A DNA stretch of 64,000 nucleotides. Source: Peltaster fructicola. Taxonomy: Eukaryota; Ascomycota; Dothideomycetes. The stretch covers positions 1,488,001 through 1,552,000 of the forward strand of contig CP051139.1 in the NCBI GenBank assembly GCA_001592805.2. The letters are read 5' to 3'. Under the pieces are notes generated by a model. The model did no database searches. It saw nothing but the letters and a program-made list of their open reading frames with translations, and was not told where the DNA came from. Both the position numbers and the translations under genes were made by a program. Below are positions 44,165 to 55,967 of this stretch, piece after piece (position 1 is the stretch's first letter; each line of letters begins with the position of its first letter).

Positions 44165-45934
44165 ATGGTAGTCTCGTCCGCAACAGAACTAGCTGCAGTA
44201 GCAACAACTAACCGACGATTGCAAACCGCGCTGCAACATGCCGGATCAATCAAGAGCGCAACAACAGTCGACCCTCCACTACCACTGAGCAGTCTGGACG
44301 GCGACATTGATCATCTCCTGGACGACATTGACGACAAATACGATCAGAGCTACAAGTTTGCCGCCATCGAGACAGCCGCTCGTGACATCTTCTACTCTCT
44401 CATCACCTCTTCTGCCATCGGTGTTCCAGACTTCGTTCAAGTCTGGAACTTGCTTAACATCCTCTTGATCGCTGGCGATCGAGGGAATTGTGCTCCAGAA
44501 TTGGTGGTGTGGCTGATTGAAGAACTGCTTGACAGTCAAACGACAGAAGGCTGCAAGACGGTGTTCGACTATCTGGAGTCACGAAGAGAGCGACTGGCTC
44601 AAAAGGACTTCCATAAAAAGAACCTGGTGTTTCTACGATCCTGCAATGAGCTCCTCAGACGTTTGAGCAGAGCAGAGGACGCATCATTCTGCGGTCGTGT
44701 CTTCTTCTTCCTCTTCCAGACGTTCCCGCTTGGCGACAAGTCATCGGTCAACCTCCGAGGAGAATTCCACATCGAGAACACAACATCGTATGATGAATCT
44801 GCCGTGCCTGATGCACAGGCAGAGGATGCAACAACTGAAGCCAGCGACGGCACCAACACACCTGCAAAGCAGTCAATCGCTGTATCGTCAGTCAAACCAA
44901 GAGCATCAGGCCTCCAAGCGAAGAAAGCGGATGAAGAGGTCATGGACAACAATACGCTATATCCAATTTTCTGGCGCTTGCAACAAGCCTTCTCGGAGCC
45001 AACCAAGTTGTTCAAAGCAACAGAATTTCGTGCATTCAAAACAGCGTTGTCAGCCACTATTAGCAGATTCAAGAACGTTCCCACTGTCACCCAGACGAGT
45101 GCGCCAGCACAGCGCAATATCAGCTTGAAGCGTACAGCAGATACTGATGATCCAGAGTTCACAGAGAACTACAACCCCAAGTATCTCACGAGTCGGGATT
45201 TGTTTGACCTTGAGCTTGGCGACCAGGCATTCCAACGACACATCCTTATCCAAGCGCTCATCCTCCTCAACTTCCTGCTCTCATTGACTGAGAAAGCAAA
45301 GAAAAAGCTGCCTACCGTCGAGCATCCCAACAAGTCCTTACTGTACGACTTCACATTGGATGCCGAGGATACGAAATGGGCCACTCATACTAGCACCATC
45401 ATTGTTGAATACCTCAAGAAAAATGCAGAGGGTGCCTTTTACGAGCGTATGGTCAACACTATCCTGGCCCGAGATCGAAACTGGGTGCGTTGGAAAGTTG
45501 AGAGCTGCCCATCCATTGTCCGAGACTCAGTGTCGACAGATGAGGTGTTCGACGCTCAGAGCAAGGCACAGCGAGCTACCAAGCCACGACGTATCGACGT
45601 GCAAGCCATGGGTGCTATGAATCTTGACTTCCTCGACAACGCACAGAGTGGTGGGTTAGACGATCTCGGTCAGACGGATCGACATACAGGGCCAGAGCTT
45701 GATCAACTTCTCACAGGCATCAAAACCGATGAGCTCGACCTAGAAATGGCAATGGACGATGATGAGAAGTCAGGCTTGGAGAATCTGGTACAGAACAAGA
45801 CCTGGCGCGTCTTCCGACATGCGAGGACATCAGACCTTGCAGTGACAGATCAGAATGCTGCAGGCAAGGACCTTGAAACAGTCTTCAATCATGTCATTTC
45901 AGAGGAGACGAATGCAATAGACGTCGGAGCATGA
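44165..45934 (+). CDS. HPR1: THO complex subunit Hpr1/THOC1
   Basis: Single exon, 589 aa. Hpr1/THOC1 belongs to the THO complex, which couples transcription to mRNP packaging and export and prevents R-loops. The THOC1 family core is visible: FVQVWNLLNILLIAGDRGNC, FFFLFQTFPLGDKSSVNLRGEFH, NNTLYPIFWRLQQAFSEPTKLF, and the later LRR-free helical part with RNWVRWKVESCPS. The N-terminal domain (about 1-180) is mostly helical. The C-terminal ~100 residues look disordered with acidic patches. No death domain is visible, unlike human THOC1. Confidence 0.92.
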   Translation: MVVSSATELAAVATTNRRLQTALQHAGSIKSATTVDPPLPLSSLDGDIDHLLDDIDDKYDQSYKFAAIETAARDIFYSLITSSAIGVPDFVQVWNLLNILLIAGDRGNCAPELVVWLIEELLDSQTTEGCKTVFDYLESRRERLAQKDFHKKNLVFLRSCNELLRRLSRAEDASFCGRVFFFLFQTFPLGDKSSVNLRGEFHIENTTSYDESAVPDAQAEDATTEASDGTNTPAKQSIAVSSVKPRASGLQAKKADEEVMDNNTLYPIFWRLQQAFSEPTKLFKATEFRAFKTALSATISRFKNVPTVTQTSAPAQRNISLKRTADTDDPEFTENYNPKYLTSRDLFDLELGDQAFQRHILIQALILLNFLLSLTEKAKKKLPTVEHPNKSLLYDFTLDAEDTKWATHTSTIIVEYLKKNAEGAFYERMVNTILARDRNWVRWKVESCPSIVRDSVSTDEVFDAQSKAQRATKPRRIDVQAMGAMNLDFLDNAQSGGLDDLGQTDRHTGPELDQLLTGIKTDELDLEMAMDDDEKSGLENLVQNKTWRVFRHARTSDLAVTDQNAAGKDLETVFNHVISEETNAIDVGA

Positions 45935-47922
45935 CGCGGAATGTGAAGACAGCAATTAGAGGCATCGTTCACAAGTCAAGACAAAGTCACAGTTCAATGT
46001 TCACCAAATAAGCCTTCTCATATCTGATATGCTACCGAAGTCCTGCGCGAATATGGAGCAAGCTAGCTATGGTACATGACAGCAAGGCCGTTGTTGCTGC
46101 AGCACGTAGTCATGCACTCCAACATTTGACAGCTGAGTGGGGCTTCATGGGACCAGGGCACCCGCTTGTCACTGCTTGAGGGCACCTCGACGACATCACC
46201 GTGTTCATCATTAATTGCTCGCTCAACAATTGGAAACTCTATACCTACCGGCTACTCATCTCGGCATAGAATTGCTACCAATCTTCAACTGTTCGGAGGA
46301 CCCAACGTCAGCCATCGGAAGAACATTGACAGCAGACAATCGTCCGTGTGGCTCTAGATTTCAAGTTTAGATCTTCCGTAGACGATGCAGACTGCTGTAG
46401 GAGCCCCAGACATGGACATGACTCGCTCCACACGCTCCACATGCATAGTGTGACCACATCTTCAAACTGTCTGGACGTCATTCTCACGCTGCAATCGCTC
46501 AACAATGTTGATCTAGCACGGAACGTGTACAGGCCATTGCACAAGGGAGCGCTCAAGAGGACGATGCATGTGCCGCTTGCCGGAGCAGATGCCATTTCGA
46601 GCAGTCTGCTGGCAAGGATGCTTGTGACAATACCTTGACTCCTCAAAGTAGGACTTCGAAACTTCCTGAAACTGCTATCTCGGTGAGGTGGGTGAGATGT
46701 ATCGTTGCAGCGAACATACATAAGAGACGCTGAGCAATGGCACAAAACTAAAGTGCCGTAGATGCTAACCATATGACGCCGCGAATGTCCGAGGTATCCA
46801 AGATCTCTAGAAGATTATGATGCCGATACTGCAGTCAGTAGTACCTTTCACATGGTAATCCTTGAGGCGCGGCGCGAACCGCGTGGTCCGTGAACTATCC
46901 TCATGGCTACAGCATTATTACACAGCATTGCTCGACTTGACATGTTTCAGGACCACGAACTCTTCTCGTCCAGCTTCGCGTCGGGCCGACATCGTCTCAG
47001 CTTCTTCTGAAGAACGCGTCTATCCACTCCACGCGGCTGGAGGATTAAAGAACTGGCACGGGTGATGAGCTCTCGAATCCATCTGCCTTCTGGTTGTTGA
47101 CGCTTCGCGTTAACTCCCGAACAACCAACCAAGCGTCGACGTCTAGCTGCATCGCAGGTACTCGCGCTACTCCTTCTAGACGGGAACGCATCTATCGCTC
47201 TATGCATGCCCCGCGAAAATCGTTGAGAGGCCACTCCATGGCCTAGCAGAGAATCGCGATTAGGCTGACTAGCATGCCTACCTCCTATGACCAGACTTTG
47301 GAACCACACGACGTTGACTGTCGTGCTATGACTAGAACCATCACAAGACATCGACATCGCCGAAACGGGTACACTAAACAATCGGATCGCTCGTATACGA
47401 TTCACTCAGTAGGCCAGTATCCGATGGTTCTGCTACATGGTCGCGCTACATCTCAGGTATATGGGTTCGATGCCGACAGGTACATCGTTGTTTCTGCCTT
47501 GGTCTTGCAATACCAGGATTCCTTGTCCGCTTTAACATGAAACCCTGGGTCACAGCCTCAAGCTGGAGATACTGATTGAAGAGCAACAATCATCTACCGA
47601 AGCGGCTGGTGGACAAGTCGCTGTCTCATGTCCAGCGACCAATCAGCAAGAGTGTCGGTGGTGAGCTCTTCGGATCGAGCACCACTCGTGGCTTAACGCA
47701 TACGAGCGTTCGCCAGTATCAATCGTTACGTCTGCTACAAAGGAAGGCAAGATCACAAGTGTCATCGATCGCAGCCCTGCTATATCCTTCCGAGCGAGGC
47801 GGCACCGGCTACCATAAGACAATCGGGTTCCTCTCGGGGTGTCGTTCGTTCGATCGTGTCGACTCAGGCCGACACGACCTAGGATTGCAACCATTCCAAC
47901 ACTGCACCACTTCCAGTTCGAG
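45935..47922. other. Long gene-poor stretch upstream of the homeodomain gene
   Basis: 1988 bp with only short frames on both strands (for example 46348-46638 plus and 47643-47987 minus), none like a known protein. There are several short upstream ATG frames in the last 700 bp. I see no repeat, transposon or tRNA. The simplest reading is a 3' end for HPR1 followed by a long promoter and leader for the homeodomain gene. Confidence 0.5.
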
Positions 47923-49323
47923 ATGGTACCAATGTATGGTACTCCACAATGGACACATTCGTGTACACAACGTACGCAGGCTTGCAACGAGGATGGACAT
48001 ACTGGTAACCTCCGGTCTCAACCCTCCTCATCCTTCTCGCGATCTCACCTGCCAACTTACTCTCTCGATTTCCTCGACTTCCCAGCGCAGCCCAAGACAC
48101 CAGACACAAAGACTTCGTTTCTCCACCAGAAGGCTCGTTCAGCATCAACTTCGAGCTCTGCTGTCACCAGGCCAATATCTTGGAATTCCGGGTCTCAAGC
48201 GAGATCAACCTCGGAGTTCCACGAGAGCTCTGACGATGCTGTGTACGATGATAAGCACGACTACGAGCGCCAGCCGTCTACAGCCTGGGATTACTCGAAC
48301 GATTCCGCATTAGCAAAGCGCAAGATGAAGCGCTTCAGGTGAGCAGGATAACACAGTATGGTGCGTTGCTGAGTCGAGGTAGACTAACACATGATCAAAC
48401 ACGCTTTCTCATGAATGAGTTTGTGAAGCAGCCAAATCCAGACTCGGCGCATCGGCATTACCTTTCGAAAGAAATCCCTGGTCTTAGCCCTCGTCAGGTA
48501 CAGGTCTGGTTTCAGAATCGGTAGGTTGTTGAGCGCTCTCTTGGTAGTCAACTAACCTCAAGTCAGTCGGGCAAAGTTGAAACGGCTGTCACCCAACGAT
48601 CGTGAGAATATATCGATGTCGAGGACGATAGTACAGGAGCTTGATCCAACAAGGCAATCACACGTTGCTGCCACTAATGGCTCAAGGACTGGAAACGATA
48701 GCATCAACCAGCCTGAATTCTCGAGCCTACAGCGTACAACGACAAATGATTCGGTCGTGAGCCGACTAAGTACCACCGAAGCTCAATCAGCACCATCTCG
48801 TGTCGGGATAGCTCAGGCGGCTATTGCGACAGCTGAGAAGAATCGCAAACGACGAGTGAGAATACGACGGGAGACAACTCTCGTCTTCGGTCGGGAGGTC
48901 ACAATCTACGTTGAGGAGGACGCAGGAGATGATACTTCTGAGCTCGATGCACTGTCCTCATACTCACCGGACTCTGAGTGTGAAGAAGAGCAAGAAGTAG
49001 GGCCTGTCCGTGCGTTCTCTCTGGTTGCAGATGTGCCAACAATGAGTCCTTACAACGACGGACACACAGCAGCGAATCAGTCTCGGCATCAGCATTCCGC
49101 CAGTTGGCAGATGGACAGCCGACCCGTACAGAGAGCCGAAAGAAGGACCAGCATGCACAGTTTCTCCCAATCTGAGCTCTCAGCTGCATCGTCACGACAG
49201 CGTCCAGCTTATATGTCGAGACCAAGCTGGCTGGCCTGTACCACATCTGCAGAACCTGACCAGCCGCGTCTCTCAACTGCATGGTATCAATCACAAAACA
49301 CCATGGTACAAGACCGCTCTTGA
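47923..49323 (+). CDS. Homeodomain transcription factor (three exons)
   Basis: Model: 47923-48338, 48383-48520, 48567-49323 (introns 44 and 46 nt), 436 aa. The homeodomain lies near residues 130-190: LTHDQTRFLMNEFVKQPNPD (helix 1), LSKEIPGLSPRQVQVWFQNRRAKLKR (helices 2-3). The recognition helix with Trp, Phe, Asn and Arg is intact and of non-TALE type. Both introns interrupt the homeodomain, and splicing is needed to complete WFQNR-RAK. The N-terminal ~130 and C-terminal ~240 residues are disordered, with a basic cluster NRKRRVRIRR (~280) and an acidic stretch EEDAGDD. Start choice at MVPMYGTPQW is provisional. Relatives are fungal homeobox regulators of development such as the Hbx proteins; the target genes are unknown. 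Confidence 0.85.
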
Positions 49324-51203
49324 AACAGGGTCGGTGCCCATTACGCCAGGTCTGTGTACGACCAATGGCGAGGTTGTACAGCCTACGGTTGGATCTGTCC
49401 TTCAGAAGTTCGCATCATGAACGTCATGCTTGCAGCAATCGGTACTACAGCACGACCACCTCTTGTGCACCTATTGCGCTTCAGCATACTTCAGCACACC
49501 TCATTTAGGACTGCAGCTGATCACCAAGCTCCTAAAACAAGTTCCTACAGGTTGAGGGCTCGCGAATGAATTCATCGACTGTCTGCTCCCTTGTGTATAG
49601 CAGATGGCACTCAAGAAAAGATGGATGTACAGTAACACATATGGAAGGCTCACGAAGCCGTATAGCCTTGGCAAGTCGTCGTTCACCTCGACACTTCAGA
49701 CCTGTTGTCACGGTCTCGCTTCTGTGCTGGTCTCGGTCATATGACAGCATAACAGAGCTACGAAGCCGAGTGTTATGTCGCCTTGTGCGCTGTATTATCT
49801 ATTCGCCTCCACTTTGGTTCGGAGATACGAAACGGTGTAGTCAGGCACTTTTGTCGGACTTTGAGAATCAGCGTTGCTGGTTAGTGGACTGTGATATAAG
49901 CGTGCAGTACGGATGTCGAGGACGTTACGACAAGAGCACACCAAAACTAACAGCTCACACGGCGCCTGCGGTGGCTAGACACCCACCTGTGTAAGACCTG
50001 CAGGAATCAGAGGCATAGTCATCAGAAGGGAATCGGACGTAGATCTTAGCAGTTGACTCTTGCATGAAGCTTTGTGGGAAGCTTTGCATATCTGTAATGC
50101 GCTCTAAATATGAATCCTATCGCTCGAAATTGCTCCTCGTGCATGACGGAATCAGGTGTCCTTCTCTGAGAGACCCTCCACAGTGGCTAAAGACATGACA
50201 CAGACAGACATCATTGCGCGACTGTTCGTCGTACGTTCTTTGCGCCTACGCCGTGAATTTATGATTGAGGTCCTGCACCGTCGATTTTGCGAGACTGGAC
50301 GATGAAGGACTCAGCCACGTATGATCTGCATGACGCATGTAGCAATTCGTTCACATGTCCTGCAGGTCAGAGTCATCGTGACAAACAATGGGATTACTGG
50401 ATGATAATAGATCAATCTAGGCGGAGTACTGTGATCCTGACTGGCGATGGATCGTTGATGGCATTTTTGAGTCGTGCGACCTGTCGGAGCACAGCGGTGT
50501 GCTCGCCTTGCTGCTGTGAGAACGATGGACTGTAGGCGTACCTTGGGTAAGCACATCATATGGGCGAATCGCCAGTCAGAAGCTTCTAGTTCGCATCGGA
50601 GATTTTGTAGAGGAGCACCAGTCATATCTGTGGTAGTGCTAAAAGCACAAAGGAGAGGCGCAGTGTATTCGATTACTCCTCGTTCGAACGGCTGTCCTTG
50701 ACAAAGGTGTATAACAAGGATCATTTTAGTGCTCGGGAACCAGCCGCTCTGCCTTGTAAATTTCTGGTCCGGCTTCATACTGCTGCGCACACATCTTTTG
50801 TCTCTCTACCTACAACTTGTCGTAGGAGACGACATCTTTTCCATCGTCATTCGTCGCGTGTCTGCTCTTGTCTCAAGACAGATACCTTCCCTCGACACAG
50901 CTTGCCGCATCTTCCTCGCGAAACGTCGCGGGTACTTGGCAAATCTCACAAACAACACCCCTTTGAAGTGATTTCACTTTCGCTCACGGTCGACAGCAAC
51001 ACTCACACCCTAGTGAGCATATCGCCACTCCACTCCATCGCCATCGTGCGGACAGATACGAGAAAGAGGGAGAACAAGCATTACCTGCATATTCTTGCAT
51101 TTGCAGCGCCTGTCATTGACGACATAGACTTTTTGCATCACACGAGCAATCTTTTCGACAAACAAACCATCGACATCCACCAACTCCCTTCCAATACCAG
51201 CTA
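49324..51203. other. Long region before eIF4G, probable promoter and leader
   Basis: 1880 bp between the homeodomain stop and the eIF4G start. Short frames only. The last 250 bp are C/A- and pyrimidine-rich (ACTCACACCC, CCATCGACATCCACCAACTCCC) like leaders of highly expressed fungal genes, and contain a few short upstream ATG frames. No RNA gene recognised. Confidence 0.5.
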
Positions 51204-54200
51204 ATGAGCACCGCCAACGCACAGCTCGCACAGCCAGCAGTCCCAGTGAACAACTCGGACTCGTCTTCCGCCGCGACGTCAGGTTCTGTGCCGGCACAGC
51301 AACCTGCTCGATCGTACGCCAGCGCCACCAAAACGGCGTCTGCACAATCCGCAAACACTCCTTCGTCGCACCATGCGCAAGACAGCTCCATGAACGGCTC
51401 GATGACGGCGCAAGGTAGTGTTCAACCAGCCATCAACGGCAATATTCCAAACGGCACATCAGATCATTCAAGAAAGCCATCGGTCGTGATAAGTGCATCA
51501 GGTGCGAGCGGACACATACCAAACGGCGGTCCTGTTGGTCAGAGTGCTAGACCTCCTATCAGCTTTGGCATGAATCCCAACCAGGTGCAAGATCAGTCTT
51601 CGAGCTTGCCGGCTCCTTCAGACAACCCAAGAGTCATCTCTCCTGCACACTCTCCGTCTCCGATCCCACATCCTGCAACAAGTGGCGGTCGTCCTCCATC
51701 CAGCCTGCAAAGCCCAGGCAATGGCCCTGCATTCGGCAGCATCTCTGCTGACGCTTCAGCTCAGCCATCGCATTTCAACCCAGCACACATGCACGAGCGA
51801 CGACCGTCTTCTCAGTCTATGCAGAGCGGCGATTCGAACATGGGACGAAACTACCCTCCACAGGCTGGCCGAGGCCGTGGCGGCTACCCACAGCAATACG
51901 GGCAGATGGGCTCTCCAGCTCAGGGCTTTCGACAGCTGTCCAACCCTGGCCGCCCAGGCATGAACAACCAATTCTCTTCCGGCAATGTCCCTCAAAACGC
52001 ACAATTCCGACCACCAAATCGACAGCAATCGCCTGCGATTGGACATGTGCAGCCTCAGAACCCATACAGCTATGGAGCGTACCCGGCTCAAGGCATGTAC
52101 CCACCAGAGTACAATGCTTATGGCGGATACTATCAGCCATACGGCTATGCACCGCAATTCGGCAGCCCAGGTCAGTCAGGCAGCCCTCGGCCACAATACC
52201 CGAATGTCTACACACCAGGACAAGGTCAAGCACCGTTCATGCCTCCAAACATGGCCCGCACCCCATCCCAGGCATCCGACCGTCCAGGATCTAGCATTGG
52301 ACATCCAGGTACTCCGAGCCAAGCACATGTCGCTCCATCTCAGTCGGGATCTGTACCACCGGCTGCCAGCCAATCCAACTTTGTTCGACCGAAGAAGAGC
52401 AGCGCCATCAAGATCACTAACGACAAGGGCGAGACCATCAACTTCGCCAAACCAGCTGCTACGAGCACTCCATCAGCCTCTACTCCAGTAATTGCACACA
52501 CTCCAAGCGCACCTACTCCACCTCCACGAACCCCAAGCGCTCAGCCTGCCCACCACGAAAGTAAGAGCGCCATGTCCCAAGACGAGACTCGTGAGGCATT
52601 CAAGAGACAAGTTGAGGAGAAGCGTCGTCAAGAAGAGAGTGCGAAGGTTTCAACGGATACTAAGCCAGCAGAACCTGCCGCCGCCAAGGAAGTCGTCAAG
52701 CAGGCCGAAGCCGAGGCTGAGAAAGCTGCCGCTGTAGCTGCTGACGACAAGGAGGGCGAGAAGGCCGCCGAAGCTGAAGTAAAGAGCACTGGCGAAACAG
52801 ATGAGGAGCGCCAGAAGCGTGAGGAACAGGAGGAAGAAGATCGTCTGATCGCTGAGATGGAAGCCGCCGAGAAGGAAGAGGAAGAGCGCGAGAAGGCCTT
52901 CCAAGCGAAGCGAAAGCTCGAGAAAGAAGCGGCCGCGAAGAAGGAAGCCGAAAAGGCTGCTAATGCCGACGAAGATCTGAAGCGCCAAGAACGTGAGGCT
53001 GAAGCACGCGAGCTCGAACGTGAGCGCGAACGAGATGCCGAGAAGAAAACCGAAGAGCCTGATGAGGATGCAAAAGCATTATTCGCCTCACTCAAGAAGC
53101 CCACTCTCGGACCCGGCGCCAATGCTGAGCAAGAGACCGCTGAGGAGGCAGCTGAAGAACCAGAGAGTGCTCCAGAGACGACAGTATCGCGCAGCTCTGC
53201 TGCTCAAAAGCCAAAGCCAGCTCATCTCAAGCTTGAGACAAATCGCAAGGTGGAGCCAGCTGAGCCAACGCCTGGTATGCAAGCTTTGAAATCCGCACGT
53301 TTCCTTGAGATCAAGGAGGAGGCACTCTACCCGCAAGGCATTCGATCGCCCAACCCTGCTCTCAACGCAAACGGCGCCAAGCGAGGTCGTGCTTACGATA
53401 AGGACTTCCTGCTTCAATTCCAGAGCGTGTTTAAGGAGAAGCCATCGGTCGACTGGGACCAGAAAGTTAGAGACACTCTCGGTCCTGGCGATGAGCCTGG
53501 CTCTGCTCGACCACAGTCCGCTCGCACTCCATCAGGCGCTGCTGGTAGATCTACTTCGTCTCGTGGTGTACCAGCTGCATCAAGCTTCGGCGGTCCTATG
53601 GGCAGCTTCGGCGGTGCTGGTCAAGGTCGAACTTTGCCAGCGGGCACTACATCACAAGAGCGCTTCTTGGCCTCATCTCGTGGTATGGGCATGCCAGGTC
53701 AGATGAATCGCGTGCCCAACCAGCTCGGTATGGGTGCACAGAACATGGGCCTCAACCGCACAAACTCACTTCAACACATGGGTCCTGGCTCACCACGGCA
53801 GCCAAGCTCGCGTGGCGGTAAGGGTGCCAGCAAGCGCGGAGATCGTGCGCCAAGCAAGAAGGAAGAGGCAGAGATGGCGGCTAGAATGCCTCTTACTGCC
53901 AGCGGAGAAGTCAAGGCGCTCGAGAAGTCAACGACCGGCTGGAAGGCAAGCAGTATCACAGGCGGCCCTATGGCTAATGCTCCATCACTGGATGGACACA
54001 TGGCTCCAGATATGGTGCAGCGTAAGGTCAAGGCTGCTCTGAACAAGATGACTCCAGAGAAGTTCGACAAGATCTCAGACCAGATCCTTGACATTGCCAG
54101 CCAGTCCAAGAACGAGACAGACGGTCGTACTTTGCGACAAGTCATTCAGCTGACATTCGAGAAAGCCTGTGACGAAGCTCACTGGGCTCAGATGTATGCC

Positions 54201-55316
54201 CAGTTCTGTCACAAGATGTTGACAGCTATGAGCCAAGAGATTCGTGACGAGACGATCAAGGACAAGTCTGGCGCTCCAGTCGTTGGAGGCGCACTCTTCA
54301 GGAAGTACCTCCTCAATCGTTGCCAGGAGGAGTTCGAGCGAGGATGGCAAGTCAACCTTCCGGACAAGCCAGAGGGTGAGACTGAGGAAGCTGCCCTCCT
54401 GTCCGATGAGTACTACATTGCCGCAGCAGCTAAGCGAAAGGGTCTCGGTTTGATCGCATTTATCGGCCAGCTCTACAAGCTTAACATGCTGACGAGCCGT
54501 ATTATGCACGAATGTGTGCTTCGGCTGCTCAACTTCGAGGGTGCCCCAGATGAGTCTGCTATTGAGACACTCACCACTCTCCTCAAGTCAGTCGGTTCGA
54601 CTATGGATGCCGATCAACAAGGTCATGCTCTGGTCGACACATATTTCCAGCGTATCGATGAGAAGATTCTCGCTGATCCTGAATTGCCAAGCAGACCACG
54701 GTTCATGATCCTGGATCTCATGGATCTTCGTAGGGCCAAGTGGCAAGGCAAGGACAATCTCAAGGGACCAAAGACGATCTCCGAGATCCACGCCGAGGCC
54801 GAAGCTGCACAAGCCAAGGCTGAGATGGAGCGACAACGATCTCGAGCTGGTGCTGGTAGACCACCAGGTGGTCGCCAGGACAGCAGGAACTTTTCTGGGC
54901 AGATGGCACCACCTCCTGTTGACTACTCTCGAACCAATGTTAGCTCAGATGACATGAAGCGACTACAGAACCGTGCCGGTTCACACCGCAGCACTGGTGG
55001 CGGACTTGGTCCTGGAGGCAGTCTTGGTCCCTCTGGACTGGGCTTGCGAGCTGGTAGCAGACGTGGCAACCTTGGCCCAGGCGGATCTGGTAACAGTACA
55101 AGGACTAGCACTCCACCTGTTGGCGACAAGGATAAGAAAGAAGAGCCCGCACAACAGAACTCTTTCAGGTAAGGATACTCACCCACACTCTATGATAGTA
55201 TGCTGACACTTCATAGCGCCCTCGAGAACCTCGACACAGAGGAGACAGAGTCCCCAGAAGCTAGTCGCGATCGATCCAAGTCACCCCTGCCAGAATCAAA
55301 GGCAGATGATGCTTGA
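51204..55316 (+). CDS. TIF4631: Translation initiation factor eIF4G (two exons)
   Basis: Model: 51204-55168 joined to 55217-55316 (48-nt intron GTAAGG..CTGAC..ATAG), 1354 aa. eIF4G bridges the cap-binding eIF4E, the helicase eIF4A and eIF3. The first ~400 residues are Pro/Gln/Ser-rich with prion-like QYGQMG and YGGYYQPYGY stretches. A highly charged alpha-helical Glu/Lys/Ala block follows (~450-620). The eIF4E-binding motif Y-x4-L-hydrophobic is Tyr731-DKDF-Leu-Leu737. The MIF4G HEAT domain covers about 935-1180 (ALNKMTPEKFDKISDQIL.., LFRKYLLNRCQEEFE, AKRKGLGLIAFIGQLYKLNML). RGG-like and Gly-rich tail with RRGNLGPGG follows. The spliced last exon adds an acidic end finishing PESKADDA. No MA3 domain is present, as usual in fungi. 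Confidence 0.94.
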
Positions 55317-55920
55317 GCAGATCGTCCTTCCATGGATCACCACTTTTCGAATCGAAGATACCCATTCCTTCTAGGAGTATACCCATAAGGATTACCGCTG
55401 CGGCTTCGATCGTCGACTGTACACTACTTCGATTCCACGAAAGCAGTCGTTCGACAGAAGTCGACTGCTGGAACCGATAGATTCTTTTCTCTGCCGGGCT
55501 GAGTTGCTCTTGCGGCTTGCCCGCGAGCTGTATTAGAAAGGGGACTGTGTTAGTATGGGAAAGAATCGGCAGCTCTTGAGGTCTGCGAAAAGTGCATATT
55601 CTTGCGTTCGGGCGGCGTCCTGCGGCGTAATTGTAATATGCTTCATCGCGTTCCTTCAATCGCCATGCCTGCTGCAAACATTCGGTAGCAAAGGATGGAG
55701 GGAAGTTATTGTACTCCTGATTATCTGCATTCTTCTTGGAGGAAGATCTTTCTCAGCACCTGCTATTTACCCGAAAATCAGCATAGAGGTAGTCTCGCTT
55801 AGACACTGCGAATCAAGTCTATCAATCAATCATCCCTGCTTCCAACACTTGTTCACGGATTCTGACATGTTGGCACGGCGCTATTGTTACACAATCAACG
55901 TCATGGCTGGCGATTGGCAT
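55261..55920 (-). CDS. Uncharacterised protein overlapping the eIF4G 3' end (model provisional)
   Basis: Best model: complement of 55857-55920, 55771-55805, 55261-55716 (introns 51 and 54 nt), 184 aa. The last exon is the reliable part: it reads YNNFPPSFATECLQQAWRLKERDEAYYNYAAG, ILSHTNTVPFLIQLAGKP, RFQQSTSVERLLSWNRSSVQSTIE and LMGILLEGMGIFDSKSGDPW, with the composition of a real, largely helical protein. It has no ATG of its own near its start, so upstream exons are needed; the ones given close in phase (RDYLYADFR-EYNNF) but rest only on splice signals. I recognise no family. Its last 56 bp overlap the final eIF4G exon on the other strand. Confidence 0.42.
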
Positions 55921-55967
55921 CACGTCAAGCGTCCGTGTCAAGATCTTCTGACAGCTCATACTACAAC

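Noticed and set aside
47467-47477. GGTTCGATGCC resembling a tRNA B box
   Set aside because: No matching A box, acceptor stem or anticodon arm could be folded around it.
47576-48313. 245-codon plus-strand frame before and inside the homeodomain gene
   Set aside because: Different frame from the homeodomain exon, no family resemblance, and the homeodomain frame is clearly the coding one.
52628-53122. Ser/Ala/Phe-rich minus-strand frame
   Set aside because: Reverse reading of the Glu/Lys/Ala-rich block of eIF4G, which automatically lacks stops.
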